Below are positions 45,451 through 55,746 of a DNA stretch of 64,000 nucleotides, piece by piece (within the stretch, counting starts at the first letter, position 1; every line of letters begins with the position of its first letter). The DNA comes from Comamonadaceae bacterium (GTDB taxonomy: Bacteria; Pseudomonadota; Gammaproteobacteria; Burkholderiales; Burkholderiaceae_C), in the NCBI GenBank assembly GCA_947475685.1, contig CANJNC010000002.1, forward strand, positions 1 to 64,000. The letters are read 5' to 3'. Both the position numbers and the translations under genes were made by a program. The notes under the pieces were generated by a model. That model searched no databases and was not told the origin of the DNA. It was given only the letters and a program-made list of their open reading frames with translations.

Positions 45451-45684
45451 TTATGCCACTTTCGGCGGCACCAAAATGGCAGGCTTGCACTCAAAACAAA
45501 AAAAAGCAAGCCCTCCAACAAATCTTCTTTGACTGCCCAACCTTCTTGGCTTATGGATCCCACATTTGATGCAAGACATGGTCTCGCCCACTTTGCCCAT
45601 GCCGATAAATGGAGAACCGTTTTCACGGCTGGTGAATCGAAGGCCACTGCCATCGACTTGCATTTTTCCCGATTTGGTTGCCAA
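45451..45684 (-). CDS. Small protein with two CxxC pairs (putative zinc ribbon)
   Basis: A 77-residue protein, with start TTG at 45684 (AGGA upstream) or ATG at 45663. The second half holds SCIKCG (C38, C41) and FFCFECKP (C63, C66) separated by a basic segment, HKPRRLGSQRRF, suggesting a single four-cysteine zinc site. I do not know its function. Sequences of this kind occur as short hypothetical proteins in related bacteria. It is followed by the Lys-rich small gene on the same strand after a 116-bp gap. Confidence 0.55.
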   Translation of the reverse strand: MATKSGKMQVDGSGLRFTSRENGSPFIGMGKVGETMSCIKCGIHKPRRLGSQRRFVGGLAFFCFECKPAILVPPKVA

Positions 45685-45801
45685 AAGCGTTCCTAAGGTT
45701 GGGAGTCAAGATTTGAGACATGCCCCAAATCTGTATCCAGTCTAACCGCTATTGAACCACAAATTCACTTTGTACAAGATAAATTGCACATTTAGGGGCA
45801 A

Positions 45802-46968
45802 TCAGAGACTGGCGTTCAGCGTGAGCGCAAGCGCGTTTTGATACCGTGGGTCACGCATCAAATCAGACCATGTCATGGCGGGACCGTGGCCCAAGAGGGC
45901 ACGGCGTCGGTATTCACTCTTTTCGCTAAGCGTCCACTCACCCTCGAGCAAGGACTCGCCAAGCTCTTGCAAAAAGACATCCAAGATATCGCTGTGCGTT
46001 TGCCCAACCTTGATCACACTTTGATTGCAAAGCAGCAACAGATCACAACCCGCATTCAAGGCCTGAGAGGCTGCCTTGGCGTAAGAGAGGATTTTACCGT
46101 CGAGCTCTCTGGCCCCTTGCATGGACAAATCATCGCTGATGATTGCACCCGCAAAGCCCAACTGTTCGCGCAAAACTTGTTGCAACCACACTTTAGAAAA
46201 TCCCGTTTGTCTCGAGTCAACTTGCGGGTAAATCACATGCGCGGGCATGATACTCATCACCGAACTGCTCAAAGCTTTGTAGGGTAAAACGTCGTCACTC
46301 ATGATCTCATTGAAGCTTCGGTGATCAAAGGGCAGTTCCGTGTGAGAGTCGGCCTGCACAAACCCATGCCCGGGAAAATGCTTTGCACAATTGGCCATGC
46401 CAGCTTGAAACATGCCCTCCATGAAACTTTTGGACAACATGCTCACGACTCTTGGGTCGCGGTGAAACGCTCGATCAAAAATCACATCGCTCCTGCCATG
46501 GTCCAAATCAAGCACCGGCGCAAAGCTAAAGTCCACGCCACAGGCTCTGAGCTCACTGGCCATCACAAACCCCATGGCAGTGGCTCTATTGGTGGCCTCC
46601 AAGACCGACCACCCTTCATTGCGATTTGCAAGTGCCCCCTTGGCAGACCACTGCTCTCCCAGAGTCAACATCGGTGGCAAATGCGTAAAGCCATCGGTCT
46701 TAAAGCGCTGCACCCGCCCGCCCTCGTGGTCAACGCAAATGAGCAACTCAGCGCGCAAGGATTTGATCTCCAGGCACAACGCGCTCAGCTGTTTTTTGTT
46801 GTGCCAGTTCCTGGCAAACAAAATCACCCCGCCCGTTAAGGGGTGAAGCAATCGACGTCGATCCTCCCGAGTCAACTCCAAGCCATTGATATCGAGCAAG
46901 ATGGGAGAGTGCACAAAAGCGTCTTTGAATCTTTTCTTTAAGGCCAGGGACTTAGAGATGTTTTTCAT
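45802..46968 (-). CDS. nagZ: Beta-N-acetylhexosaminidase (peptidoglycan recycling)
   Basis: A 388-residue cytoplasmic GH3 enzyme that removes GlcNAc from anhydro-muropeptides. Signatures are [43 protein letters not shown] (with the flexible His loop typical of NagZ) and the nucleophile Asp in [12 protein letters not shown]. It is slightly longer than E. coli NagZ (341) through N- and C-terminal extensions. Its ATG overlaps the acpS stop by 4 bp. Last gene of the long minus-strand run from lepA. Confidence 0.94.
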   Translation of the reverse strand: MKNISKSLALKKRFKDAFVHSPILLDINGLELTREDRRRLLHPLTGGVILFARNWHNKKQLSALCLEIKSLRAELLICVDHEGGRVQRFKTDGFTHLPPMLTLGEQWSAKGALANRNEGWSVLEATNRATAMGFVMASELRACGVDFSFAPVLDLDHGRSDVIFDRAFHRDPRVVSMLSKSFMEGMFQAGMANCAKHFPGHGFVQADSHTELPFDHRSFNEIMSDDVLPYKALSSSVMSIMPAHVIYPQVDSRQTGFSKVWLQQVLREQLGFAGAIISDDLSMQGARELDGKILSYAKAASQALNAGCDLLLLCNQSVIKVGQTHSDILDVFLQELGESLLEGEWTLSEKSEYRRRALLGHGPAMTWSDLMRDPRYQNALALTLNASL

Positions 46969-47405
46969 ATGGAGGATGGTGAATGGGTTGATCGATCAAG
47001 GTTTTGCAAAACGTTGACAAAGCTGATGGCGTAATCGGTCTCATCAGAGACGCTGACTTTGGCACTCAGGCCCCGCTCTTCGCACCACACTTTGAGTTTG
47101 GCGTAGAGCACAATCTGTGGCTCACCACTTGGCGCATTGACTATTTCACACGAGCGCCAAGTCATGGGACTTCTCATCCCAAGTCCAATGGCCTTGCTGA
47201 AAGACTCTTTGGCTGAAAACCGAGTGGCCAAATATCTCACGCCACGCTCGGGAGATCTTTCAAAGCGTCGCGTGAACGCCTCCAACTCTTTGGGCGTCAA
47301 GATCTTCTCTAAAAACCGTCTCCCATAGCGCTCATGGGTTTGACGAATGCGGCGAATGTCACAAATGTCGGTGCCAATGCCAAAGACCCTTTGATTGAAG
47401 GTCAT
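46965..47405 (-). CDS. acpS: Holo-[acyl-carrier-protein] synthase
   Basis: A 146-residue enzyme that transfers 4'-phosphopantetheine from CoA to apo-AcpP. Metal ligands are Asp13 in [10 protein letters not shown] and the Glu of [13 protein letters not shown]. The C-terminal strand [14 protein letters not shown] is typical. It overlaps pdxJ and nagZ by four bases on each side (ATGA), so the three are translationally coupled. Its substrate AcpP is encoded 10 kb away on the same strand. Confidence 0.95.
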   Translation of the reverse strand: MTFNQRVFGIGTDICDIRRIRQTHERYGRRFLEKILTPKELEAFTRRFERSPERGVRYLATRFSAKESFSKAIGLGMRSPMTWRSCEIVNAPSGEPQIVLYAKLKVWCEERGLSAKVSVSDETDYAISFVNVLQNLDRSTHSPSSI

Positions 47406-48208
47406 GGCTTAAGCGCCCCAGTCATTTGATCAAGGTACAACTGCACCGTGGATGCGTACCCATTCTCCAAAGCATCTGCCATGAACGCCTGTCCAATGGA
47501 GACCTCTTTGACGCGCGGCACGTGTGATAAGAAGTATTTCAAATTCAAAGCACTCAAATCATGCCCCGCGTTCACCTCCAGTCCCAAGGCTTGAGCGGTC
47601 TTGGCAGCTTCAATGTAGGGCTGGATGGCTTGTCTTGCATGGTGTGTGGTGTTGCCCTGCAAGTCCTTTGCATGCGCGCGCGCAAAACCCTCTGTGTACA
47701 ACTCCACGCGCTGTACACCCAACGCTTTGCAATGAATCATCATGTCTGCAATGGGGTCCATGAACAAACTCACACGCACTTGCCAGTCCTTTAACTGCTG
47801 CACAATGGGCCTCAAAGCGTCCATGTCTTTGGGCAACTGCCAACCATGGTCGCTGGTGGACTGCTCCATGCTATCGGGCACCAAGGTGGCTTGATGCGGG
47901 CGAAACCTTTGCACCAAATCCATGAGGTTGTGAAAGGGGTTGCCCTCGATGTTGAACTCACGCGTGGGCCACTCTTTCAAAAGCCCACTGAGCTGCAACA
48001 CATCGCTTTCTCGAATGTGTCGGGCATCGGGCCTTGGGTGAACGGTCAGCCCATGGGCCCCCGCTTGCAAGCACACCCGCGCGGCCTTCAGAACGCTTGG
48101 AATGTCCAACGCTCTGGCGTTTCGCAATAAAGCCACTTTGTTCAAATTCACCGACAAAGCAGTTGCGCCGGTGGGTTGATTTTGGGCCGTCAAAAAAGAT
48201 TCAGACAT
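47402..48208 (-). CDS. pdxJ: Pyridoxine 5'-phosphate synthase
   Basis: A 268-residue TIM-barrel enzyme closing the B6 ring from 1-deoxyxylulose 5-phosphate and aminoacetone phosphate. Signatures: [15 protein letters not shown] at the N-terminus, [56 protein letters not shown] and [13 protein letters not shown]. One substrate comes from Dxs, encoded at 3.9 kb. A 60-bp gap with no evident terminator separates it from recO. Confidence 0.96.
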   Translation of the reverse strand: MSESFLTAQNQPTGATALSVNLNKVALLRNARALDIPSVLKAARVCLQAGAHGLTVHPRPDARHIRESDVLQLSGLLKEWPTREFNIEGNPFHNLMDLVQRFRPHQATLVPDSMEQSTSDHGWQLPKDMDALRPIVQQLKDWQVRVSLFMDPIADMMIHCKALGVQRVELYTEGFARAHAKDLQGNTTHHARQAIQPYIEAAKTAQALGLEVNAGHDLSALNLKYFLSHVPRVKEVSIGQAFMADALENGYASTVQLYLDQMTGALKP

Positions 48209-48268
48209 GGGGCAGATGGGTTAATTTTAAAGACTCAAAAACACGCATTCCATTCAACAAGACAAGCT

Positions 48269-49135
48269 CTACAAAGCTTGGATATCGATCATAAACTGTC
48301 TGGTCTTCAAAGTGTCCAAACCGCAATGAAAATGAATGACTTGTCTCAATTGAGATTGCAAGGCTTGGCGAGAGGGTGCGTCCATCTCCGCGCACAAGCG
48401 CAAGGTGCTGGTCAAGGCATTGGGGGATTGCAAGGCTTTAGACAAGGCCATCCAATGTCGACCGCTCAAAGTCTGCGTTTTTGAGCGATGGGCAAAGGAC
48501 TGTGTGTCCCATGCCACAGGCTCAGTGACCTCACGCAAAGCGCTCGAGTCTGTTGTGGCCATGATGTCTTTCACCATTGCCTGGGCAAGTCCTACCTCTG
48601 GCATCAAGCGATAAAGCTCCAACTCCTTGATGGGCTCAAGGGTGGCGGTTTGACAGGTCAAGTTGGGCAAATGCCCCAAATACGACAACATCAAAAGCTC
48701 AAACGTTCTGAGCAAGGGGCCCAAGGTTTGCTCAAACCCACCCGACAAAATCTTCACCACATCTTTGTACACATCAAACAACTCAGGATGGGGATCCTCA
48801 CGGGCCAACAACTTGAGCAGCAACTCATTCAAATAAAAACCGCTCAGCAAGGACTCTCCCTGAGGCATCACGTGCCCACCGCTCCACTCAGCACTGGACA
48901 AATTCCTCACCTCTTGCTCTCCACTGAAACCCAAACTCAATGGCTGCAAGGGCATCAAAATGGGTCTGAAGTTGGAGTGCGGTCGCTTGGCACCTTTGGC
49001 CACCAAGACCACTCGACCCTGGTGTCGGGTGAACACATCCAAGACCAAACTCGACTCGCTCCAGGGATAGCGGTGCAGCACAAAGGACGGTTCATCTAGA
49101 GTGCGGGTCAGAGCGCTTTTTTTATTCGTAGCCAA
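48269..49135 (-). CDS. recO: DNA repair protein RecO
   Basis: A 288-residue recombination mediator that helps RecA displace SSB. It has an N-terminal OB fold (FVLHRYPWSESSLVLDVFTR, GRVVLVAKGAKRP) and a helical C-terminal domain. Start taken as TTG at 49135, overlapping the end of era by 14 bp, because no ATG occurs before the conserved N-terminus. The order era-recO-pdxJ-acpS is standard. Confidence 0.92.
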   Translation of the reverse strand: MATNKKSALTRTLDEPSFVLHRYPWSESSLVLDVFTRHQGRVVLVAKGAKRPHSNFRPILMPLQPLSLGFSGEQEVRNLSSAEWSGGHVMPQGESLLSGFYLNELLLKLLAREDPHPELFDVYKDVVKILSGGFEQTLGPLLRTFELLMLSYLGHLPNLTCQTATLEPIKELELYRLMPEVGLAQAMVKDIMATTDSSALREVTEPVAWDTQSFAHRSKTQTLSGRHWMALSKALQSPNALTSTLRLCAEMDAPSRQALQSQLRQVIHFHCGLDTLKTRQFMIDIQAL

Positions 49136-50198
49136 AGCTCTTCACCCGAGCCTCGTCATCGGCCCACCCTGAGCGCACCTTCACCCAAATCTCTAAGAAC
49201 ACCTTGGCTTGCATGAGGCGCTCCAACTCTTGGCGCGCATCCGTGCCCATTCTTTTGAGTTTTTCACCTTTTTCACCTATGACCATGGCCTTGTGGCCTT
49301 CGCGCTCGACCACAATGGTGGCGGCAATTTTGATCATGCGCGCTACCGATCGGCCTGGCTCTTCGGTGAACTTATCGATGACCACCGTAGAGGTGTAGGG
49401 CAACTCGTCGCCCGTTAGGCGAAATAATTTTTCGCGAATGATTTCACTGGCTAAAAACTTTTCACTTCGATCGGTCAACTCGTCGTTCAAGTACCACCAC
49501 GCTTGCTCGGGCAAATCTTTGATGCACAGTTGAACCAAGCGCTCAATGTCCTTGGGGCTTTTGGCAGACATGGGAAATATCGCATAAAAATTAAACCGCT
49601 CTTGCATCTCCTTCAGCCAGGGCATGAGTTCTTCTTTGCGCTGAACTTGATCGACTTTATTGGCCAACAACACCACTTTGGAGCCTGGCTTTAAAAGTCC
49701 CAGCACCTTGGTGTCTGCCAAAGAAAAATATCCTGCTTCAACGACAAAAAGCACCAAATCCACATCGCCCACGGCACCTAAAACGGTTTTATTGAGTGAG
49801 CGATTGAGCGCGTTGTTGTGCAAGGTTTGAAAGCCAGGGGTGTCGACAAAAATCAGTTGACTGCTGCCCTCGTTGCGTATGCCAGTGATTCGGTGTCTGG
49901 TGGTTTGAGCTTTTTTAGACGTGATGCTGATTTTTTGTCCCACCAAGGCATTCATGAGAGTTGACTTGCCCACATTGGGTCTGCCTACAATGGCAATCAA
50001 ACCTGAATGTTTGGGCCCCAGGTCTTCTAGCAAGTCAGGTGCATCGCTCTCTTGGGTTTGCGCCCCTTGCAAGGGCTTGGCAATCAAATCCTTTAAGGAC
50101 TCCAAAGAAGCAGGCAAGGCAGAGGCTTTGGACGCTTTGACGCGGGTTTGTGGCGTCAAGTGACGGGTGGTTTGTAGGCCCTCTTTGGAAGTGCTCAT
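49122..50198 (-). CDS. era: GTPase Era
   Basis: A 358-residue ribosome-assembly GTPase that binds 16S rRNA. GTPase motifs: G1 [12 protein letters not shown]2 TTRHRITG, G3 FVDTPGFQ, G4 LANKVDQV. The C-terminal KH domain has [20 protein letters not shown]. An N-terminal extension of about 60 residues (Lys/Ala/Ser-rich) makes it longer than E. coli Era (301). The start at 50198 overlaps the rnc stop by 4 bp. Confidence 0.95.
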   Translation of the reverse strand: MSTSKEGLQTTRHLTPQTRVKASKASALPASLESLKDLIAKPLQGAQTQESDAPDLLEDLGPKHSGLIAIVGRPNVGKSTLMNALVGQKISITSKKAQTTRHRITGIRNEGSSQLIFVDTPGFQTLHNNALNRSLNKTVLGAVGDVDLVLFVVEAGYFSLADTKVLGLLKPGSKVVLLANKVDQVQRKEELMPWLKEMQERFNFYAIFPMSAKSPKDIERLVQLCIKDLPEQAWWYLNDELTDRSEKFLASEIIREKLFRLTGDELPYTSTVVIDKFTEEPGRSVARMIKIAATIVVEREGHKAMVIGEKGEKLKRMGTDARQELERLMQAKVFLEIWVKVRSGWADDEARVKSFGYE

Positions 50199-50914
50199 GG
50201 TTGTTTTTCCTTGATGGACTCCAACATGGCCAAAGCGGCCATCTGCTCTGCCGCTCGCCTTGAGCCCCCAATGCCTCTTTCAATCAAAGACATCTCTGGC
50301 ACCTCGCACTCCACATCAAAGGTTTGTTGATGGGCCGCCCCAAGGGTGCCCACCACCCTGTAGATGGGCAGCTTTAAATGCTTGGCTTGCAGCCACTCTT
50401 GCAATTCGGTCTTGGGATCTTTCGAAGCCGCTTGCATGGTGGGATTGATTTGAATGGGCTCAAAAAGTCGAATGACCAATGCTTGTGCAGCGTCGTAACC
50501 CGCATCCAAAAAGACCGCTCCAATCAATGCCTCAAGGGTGTCGGCCAAGATAGAGGGTCGCTTTTGACCTCCCGATTTCATCTCCCCTTCACCCAAACGA
50601 ATGAGGGCGGGTAACTTTAAATCCATCGCCAATTGGTGCAAGGTGTCTTGCTTGACCAAGTTGGCTCGCACCCTAGACAAGTCCCCTTCCGGCAAATCGG
50701 GCAAGGCGGCAAAGAGCATGGTTGAGACCGCCAAGTTCAGCACCGAGTCCCCTAAAAACTCAAGTCTTTCATTGTGGTTGGAGCTAAAACTTCGGTGCGT
50801 CAAGGCTTGTTGCAGCAAAGCTTGCTTTTCAAAGTTCAAGCCAAGCCGCTCAAGCAACTCTTGATGAGCGCGACTCAAAGAAAGTGAGGAAGGCGACTTA
50901 GTCAAAACCACCAA
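50195..50914 (-). CDS. rnc: Ribonuclease III
   Basis: About 239 residues. Catalytic signature [15 protein letters not shown], second acidic motif [15 protein letters not shown], then a double-strand RNA-binding domain ([14 protein letters not shown] ... [16 protein letters not shown]). It processes rRNA precursors and some mRNAs. No ATG precedes the conserved region: TTG at 50914, GTG at 50911 or TTG at 50902 are possible, all near or overlapping the lepB stop. Coupled with lepB upstream and era downstream. Confidence 0.93.
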   Translation of the reverse strand: MVVLTKSPSSLSLSRAHQELLERLGLNFEKQALLQQALTHRSFSSNHNERLEFLGDSVLNLAVSTMLFAALPDLPEGDLSRVRANLVKQDTLHQLAMDLKLPALIRLGEGEMKSGGQKRPSILADTLEALIGAVFLDAGYDAAQALVIRLFEPIQINPTMQAASKDPKTELQEWLQAKHLKLPIYRVVGTLGAAHQQTFDVECEVPEMSLIERGIGGSRRAAEQMAALAMLESIKEKQP

Positions 50915-51893
50915 TGCGTTTTATATTGCCAAAATTCATCCACACATAAAATGCGCGGCCCACGATATTTTTATCCGGCACAAACCCCCAATAGCGAGAG
51001 TCCAAGGAGTTGTCCCTGTTGTCACCCATCATGAAATAATGCCCCTCGGGCACTTTACAGACAATGCCCTCCATACTGTATTGGCACTGCTCTTTAAAGG
51101 GAAAATTGCTGGCGCCCTCCACAAAAGCGGGCCTCTCGTTTTCATTCAACAAGCGATGCTTTACAGTGCCTACGCTTGGGTCTTTGGTGTCCCCAGTGGG
51201 CATGGTTTCCTCAAATTGCTTGATGTAGCGCAAAGAGTCTTCTTCAAAAAAATCTGGCACAGACTCGCCCTTCACAGCAAGCCCATTGATCGTGAGTTTT
51301 TTGTTGATGTAAGCCACCTCATCACCCGGCAAACCCACAACTCGCTTGATGTAGTCTAAACTGGGATTGGGTGGATAGCGAAACACCATCACATCGCCTC
51401 TTTTGACAGGCTCACCGTCAGAGATTTTTAAGTTGATGACGGGCAAGCGAATGCCATAGTGAAACTTATTGACCAAAATCAAGTCGCCCACCCAAAGCGT
51501 CGGAATCATGGAGCCCGATGGGATCTTAAAAGGTTCAAACAAAAAGGAACGCAAGACAAAGACCACCAAAATCACAGGAAACAACCCCGCTGTCCAATCC
51601 AGCCACCAAGGTTGGCGCAAAATTTCAAATTGTTTGGCTTGGATGTCTGTGGGTTCTTGTTGAATGCCCATGCGAGCCAGTTCATCGGCTCGCTTGAGCT
51701 CGGAGCGGTCCAATGCTTGAGCCTCTTGGACCCTTTTGGGTAAAAAGATCAACTTCTCAAAGATCCAATAGATACCCGTCACCACCGTGGCTGAGAACAA
51801 CAAAAGCGCAAAGTTGCCCTCTTGGTACCCCAAGTACCAAGATCCAATGTACAGGCCAAAGGCCCCCAACACAAATGCCGTCAAAATAGCCAC
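50898..51893 (-). CDS. lepB: Signal peptidase I
   Basis: A 331-residue inner-membrane serine protease that cleaves Sec and Tat signal peptides. Two N-terminal hydrophobic segments (about 5-24 and 28-48) precede a third at 101-118. The catalytic Ser128 lies in [15 protein letters not shown]; the general-base Lys is in [12 protein letters not shown]. The late signature is [18 protein letters not shown]. It is encoded one base after lepA, the usual pairing. Confidence 0.96.
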   Translation of the reverse strand: MAILTAFVLGAFGLYIGSWYLGYQEGNFALLLFSATVVTGIYWIFEKLIFLPKRVQEAQALDRSELKRADELARMGIQQEPTDIQAKQFEILRQPWWLDWTAGLFPVILVVFVLRSFLFEPFKIPSGSMIPTLWVGDLILVNKFHYGIRLPVINLKISDGEPVKRGDVMVFRYPPNPSLDYIKRVVGLPGDEVAYINKKLTINGLAVKGESVPDFFEEDSLRYIKQFEETMPTGDTKDPSVGTVKHRLLNENERPAFVEGASNFPFKEQCQYSMEGIVCKVPEGHYFMMGDNRDNSLDSRYWGFVPDKNIVGRAFYVWMNFGNIKRIGGFD

Positions 51894-51894
51894 T

Positions 51895-53706
51895 TCAATC
51901 CTCCACTTGCAAAATTGCTAAAAAGGCCTCTTGTGGGACTTCAACAGATCCAATTTGTTTCATTCTTTTTTTACCCGCTTTTTGTTTCTCAAGGAGCTTT
52001 CTCTTGCGAGAGATATCTCCTCCATAGCACTTGGCCAATACATTTTTACGCAACGCCTTGATCGACTCGCGAGCAATGATATTAGCACCAATCGCCGCTT
52101 GGATTGCGACGTCAAACATTTGTCTTGAGATGATTTCTCGCATTTTTGCAACCACCGCACGACCTCGATATTGAGACTGCGAGCGATGAACAATGATGGA
52201 CAAGGCATCGACCTTCTCACCGTTTAAAAGGATGTCGACTTTCACCACATCGGAGGCGCGGTATTCCTTGAAGTCGTAGTCCATCGAGGCATACCCTCTA
52301 GAGACGGACTTTAACTTGTCAAAGAAATCCAAAACGATTTCTCCCAATGGCAACTCATAGGTCAACATCACTTGCCGACCGTGGTAGGCCATATTGAGCT
52401 GCACACCTCTTTTTTGATTGGCAAGCGTCATGACGGCGCCCACATATTCCTGGGGCATGTACAAGTGAACCGTGACAATCGGTTCTCTAATTTCTTGCAG
52501 CTTGCCTTGGTCTGGCATTTTGGAGGGGTTCTCGACCATGATCACCTCACCATCGCCTTGGACCACTTGGTAGACCACACTTGGAGCCGTCGTGATCAAA
52601 TCTTGGTCAAACTCTCGCTCGAGTCTTTCTTGCACAATCTCCATGTGCAAAAGACCCAAAAAGCCACACCTAAAACCAAAGCCCAAGGCTTGAGAGACCT
52701 CAGGCTCATAATGAAGCGAAGCGTCATTGAGTTTGAGCTTCTCTAAGCTGTCTCTCAAAGAGTCATACTGATTGGCCTCAGTGGGGTACAAGCCGGCAAA
52801 GACTTGGGGTTGAATCTCTTTAAATCCAGGCAAAGCCTGCGTGGCCGTTGCACTCGCTCCACCCGTACCGGCCTTGATCTGAGTGATCGTGTCACCGACT
52901 TTTGCAGCTTGTAGCTCTTTGATGCCCGCAATAATATAACCCACTTGACCGGCACTGAGTTTTTGTCGAGGGGCATTTGCTGGCGTGAAGACGCCAAGTT
53001 TTTCAGCAATGTAGGTGGTTTCAGTGGCCATCATTTTGATGCGGTCTCCACAGTTGAGCTCACCATCGACAACACGCACCAACATCACCACGCCCACGTA
53101 AGTATCAAACCAACTGTCCACAATCATGGCGCGCAATGGGCCCAGTGGATTTCCGCGTGGCTCAGGCACGTGAGCAACAATGGCCTCTAAAATTTCCTCA
53201 ATCCCCAGGCCCGTCTTGGCCGAGCACGGGATCGCCTCTGAGGCATCGATGCCGATCACATCTTCAATTTCGATCTTCGCATTCTCTGGATCTGCTTGCG
53301 GCAAATCCATCTTGTTCAAAACAGGAATCACCTCCACACCCAAATCGAGTGCGGTGTAGCAATTGGCCACAGTTTGCGCCTCAACACCTTGGGAGGCATC
53401 GACCACCAAGAGCGCGCCTTCACAGGCAGACAAGGAGCGCGAGACTTCGTAAGAGAAATCCACGTGGCCAGGGGTATCGATTAAATTTAAGTTGTAGGTC
53501 TCGCCATTTTTCGCTTTGTAGAGCAAAGAAGCGGTTTGCGCTTTGATGGTTATCCCACGCTCTTTCTCAATGTCCATGGAATCTAAAACTTGCGACTGCA
53601 TATCGCGCGCCTCAATCCCACCACAACGCTGTATCAAACGGTCTGCGAGCGTGGATTTGCCATGATCAATGTGCGCAATGATGGAAAAATTTCTGATGTG
53701 CTTCAT
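51895..53706 (-). CDS. lepA: Elongation factor 4 (back-translocating GTPase LepA)
   Basis: A 603-residue translational GTPase. G1 is [14 protein letters not shown]3 [13 protein letters not shown]4 NKMDLPQ. The LepA-specific C-terminal domain is recognisable ([37 protein letters not shown]). The ATG at 53706 is preferred over the TTG just before it. First gene of the minus-strand run lepA-lepB-rnc-era-recO-pdxJ-acpS-nagZ. A terminator-like hairpin lies 45-75 bp upstream of it. Confidence 0.96.
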   Translation of the reverse strand: MKHIRNFSIIAHIDHGKSTLADRLIQRCGGIEARDMQSQVLDSMDIEKERGITIKAQTASLLYKAKNGETYNLNLIDTPGHVDFSYEVSRSLSACEGALLVVDASQGVEAQTVANCYTALDLGVEVIPVLNKMDLPQADPENAKIEIEDVIGIDASEAIPCSAKTGLGIEEILEAIVAHVPEPRGNPLGPLRAMIVDSWFDTYVGVVMLVRVVDGELNCGDRIKMMATETTYIAEKLGVFTPANAPRQKLSAGQVGYIIAGIKELQAAKVGDTITQIKAGTGGASATATQALPGFKEIQPQVFAGLYPTEANQYDSLRDSLEKLKLNDASLHYEPEVSQALGFGFRCGFLGLLHMEIVQERLEREFDQDLITTAPSVVYQVVQGDGEVIMVENPSKMPDQGKLQEIREPIVTVHLYMPQEYVGAVMTLANQKRGVQLNMAYHGRQVMLTYELPLGEIVLDFFDKLKSVSRGYASMDYDFKEYRASDVVKVDILLNGEKVDALSIIVHRSQSQYRGRAVVAKMREIISRQMFDVAIQAAIGANIIARESIKALRKNVLAKCYGGDISRKRKLLEKQKAGKKRMKQIGSVEVPQEAFLAILQVED

Positions 53707-53750
53707 CAAAGGAAAGACCTAAGTAGTTGAATTCAAATGGTCATTGACAT

Positions 53751-53781
53751 AAAAAAGGGCGCGTCAACTGCTGACGCGCCC
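53751..53781 (-). terminator. Strong intrinsic terminator upstream of lepA
   Basis: A perfect 10-bp GC-rich stem GGGCGCGTCA (53757-53766) with TGACGCGCCC (53772-53781), a 5-nt loop, and six T residues reading leftward. It ends 45 bp before the lepA start and 469 bp after the mucD stop. It may end a long mucD 3' region, end a small RNA starting in the gap, or act as an attenuator for lepA. A TACAAT on the minus strand at 53827-53822 lies just upstream of it. Confidence 0.85.
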
Positions 53782-53897
53782 GGAACCAACAATCTATGGC
53801 AACTGCGATAGTTGGGACTTTATTGTAGGCAAAATTGCTTTCAATGACAGCCCTCAATTTAACTTGATTGGTTCGTTGTAGGTCAACAACATGGGTG

Positions 53898-53970
53898 TTA
53901 TTCACAGTTTACTCACAGTATTTATTGGAAAAAAAGAACAACTTGTGTGTGAGCTGTGGAGTAATTGTGG
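53898..53970. other. DnaA-box-like sites and imperfect inverted repeat
   Basis: TTATTCACA (53898-53906) matches the relaxed DnaA-box consensus TTWTNCACA, and TTACTCACA (53909-53917) differs by one base, 11 bp apart in the same orientation. Opposite them, CTGTGGAGTAATTGTGG (from 53954) carries inverted CCACA words, so the block forms an imperfect dyad around a 35-nt A/T-rich spacer. AT-rich DNA lies to the right. This could be a DnaA-binding control site or a structured RNA; an origin is doubtful because dnaA, dnaN, gyrB and rpmH are absent. Confidence 0.35.
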
Positions 53971-54202
53971 AGACTGTGTGCGTATCAGCATAACAAGTAT
54001 TTTTAGCATTCAAAATTGCGACAAACCGTGTGAACTTATCGATTCTAACGAAAAATTGTAAGAAAAAAATATTCTTTTATTTTTGCTTTTAAAGCACAAA
54101 ATTCCCTAAAAATAATTTCTAGATGTGCACTTTTTGAGTCAATCCCCTTATTCCCGACCGAACTTTAGGGTATTTTGAGGCCTTTTTGAGTTCTTTTTGA
54201 TT

Positions 54203-54236
54203 ATCAACCCCACCTCGATCAGAACATGGGGTTGAT
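54203..54236. promoter_or_regulatory. 10-bp inverted repeat just after mucD
   Basis: ATCAACCCCA (54203-54212) pairs with TGGGGTTGAT (54227-54236), with a 14-nt loop, 14 bp beyond the mucD stop. Reading in the mucD direction it is followed by A residues rather than T, so it is not a classic terminator. It may protect the 3' end of the mucD mRNA or act as a Rho-assisted or weak terminator. Confidence 0.5.
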
Positions 54237-54249
54237 GCGCCTCTAGGCT

Positions 54250-55746
54250 TTACTTGTTCGCACGAATGATGGCGTATTGAGCCCATTCGCCTCGTTTAAA
54301 CAGCACGGTCGTGGGCTTGCTCTTGTCCAATTTGGATAAGGTGGTCTCGAAATCTTTGACCGACTGAATCTCCATGTTGGCCAATTGCAAAATGATGTCG
54401 CCTTCGCGCAGGCCCGCCCGCGCGGCTGCTTCAACGGCTTGGTCCACACGCACCCCGAGTCGCACCTTGGACTCACGCTTGACGCTTTCACTCAAATCGC
54501 TCAAGCTCAGTCCCAATGCTGAAAACGAGGACGTTGCGGGGGCTGCTTTTTCGCTTGGCGCTTGAGAGACCACGCGTTTGTCTGCTTCAAACTCCCCTAC
54601 CGTCACAGCGATGTCCTTGTTCGCGCCTCTTCTGAGCACACTCACAATCGATTTTGACCCCGGCTTGATGCCACCCACAAATCGGGGAAGGTCGATTGAT
54701 TTTTCAACCAGTTTGCCATCCACTTTGGTGATGATGTCGCCCGCCTCAAGGCCTGCTTTTTCTGCTGGCGAGTTGGCCTCCACACTTTGAACCAATGCAC
54801 CCTGAGCTTTGGACAGCCCCATGGATTCAGCAAGCTCTTTGCTCACCGAGCCTATTTGAATGCCCAAACGTCCTCGCTGCACTCGGCCATTGAGTTTGAG
54901 TTGATCACTCACTCGAACCGCCTCATCGATGGGGATGGCAAATGAGATGCCCATGAAACCGCCCGAGCGTGAATAAATTTGACTGTTGATGCCAACGACC
55001 TCTCCACGCATATTGATCAAAGGACCTCCCGAGTTGCCAGGATTGATCGCCACATCGGTTTGAATAAATGACACGAACTCACCCGTGTCTCTTTGCTTTG
55101 CGCTCACAATACCCGCCGTGACTGTGTTTTCAAAACCAAAGGGCGATCCAATGGCCATGACCCACTCGCCAACTTTGAGTCGGCCCACATCACCAATTCG
55201 AACTGCAGGCAAACCTGTTGCCTCAATTTTCACGAGAGCCACATCTGTTCTCTTGTCAGATCCGATAATTTTTGCTTTGAATTCTCTTTTATCAGGCAAA
55301 GTGACCAAGACCTGGTCAGCCCCTTCAACCACATGCGCATTGGTCATGATCAACCCATCTGAGCTCAAAATAAAACCAGACCCCACGCCCTTGGGCTGCT
55401 CCTCTTCTTGTGGGGCACTGCGATTGGGTCGCTGCTGGCGTGGTGCACTGGGCCCACCAGGGTTGCCAGGAAAAGGCACACCAAAAAACTTTTTAAACAA
55501 CTCTTGCATTTCTTCGTCTGGGTCGGATTGCCCATTGGCAGCAGGTGCTCTGGAAGCCACTTTTTCAACGGTGCGAATATTGACCACAGAGGGTCCGACT
55601 TGTTCAACCAAGTCCGTGAAATCAGGCAAAGACCGAACCCCTTGCGCGCCTGCAACTTGGGACGTGAGCCCTAAACCCGAGCACGCCAGAAATGCCACCA
55701 TCCATGCGCAACGATTGAGTTTTGCACATTGACCTAAAATTTGCAT
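54250..55746 (-). CDS. mucD: Periplasmic serine protease, DegP/MucD (HtrA) family
   Basis: A 498-residue envelope protease and chaperone. The start at 55746 has GGAGAG upstream; an upstream in-frame ATG is less likely. A signal peptide ends near VAGAQ (residue 35). The catalytic triad is His138 (TNAHVV), Asp168 (RTDVALV) and Ser239 (NPGNSGGPL). A Pro/Gly/Gln-rich flexible loop lies at about 90-118. Two PDZ domains follow (GRLGIQIGSVSKE..., and RLGVRVDQAVEAAARAGLREGD). In relatives it belongs to the sigma-E cell-envelope stress locus, but rpoE and its anti-sigma genes are not beside it here. Confidence 0.94.
   Translation of the reverse strand: MQILGQCAKLNRCAWMVAFLACSGLGLTSQVAGAQGVRSLPDFTDLVEQVGPSVVNIRTVEKVASRAPAANGQSDPDEEMQELFKKFFGVPFPGNPGGPSAPRQQRPNRSAPQEEEQPKGVGSGFILSSDGLIMTNAHVVEGADQVLVTLPDKREFKAKIIGSDKRTDVALVKIEATGLPAVRIGDVGRLKVGEWVMAIGSPFGFENTVTAGIVSAKQRDTGEFVSFIQTDVAINPGNSGGPLINMRGEVVGINSQIYSRSGGFMGISFAIPIDEAVRVSDQLKLNGRVQRGRLGIQIGSVSKELAESMGLSKAQGALVQSVEANSPAEKAGLEAGDIITKVDGKLVEKSIDLPRFVGGIKPGSKSIVSVLRRGANKDIAVTVGEFEADKRVVSQAPSEKAAPATSSFSALGLSLSDLSESVKRESKVRLGVRVDQAVEAAARAGLREGDIILQLANMEIQSVKDFETTLSKLDKSKPTTVLFKRGEWAQYAIIRANK

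Larger units (their letters stand above)
53782..54249. other. Gene-free region between mucD and lepA
   Basis: About 470 bp, the longest non-coding stretch in the middle of the window. No protein gene is supportable. It contains DnaA-box-like sites at 53898-53917 and an imperfect dyad (next entry), a strongly AT-rich segment (about 54040-54120), and a 10-bp perfect inverted repeat near the mucD end (54203-54236). A small RNA is possible on the minus strand because a terminator closes the region. I do not recognise any known RNA family. Confidence 0.6.

Noticed and set aside
53782-54249. Chromosomal replication origin
   Set aside because: Only one good DnaA box and one near match; dnaA, dnaN, gyrB and rpmH are absent. 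Kept only as a DnaA-like site.
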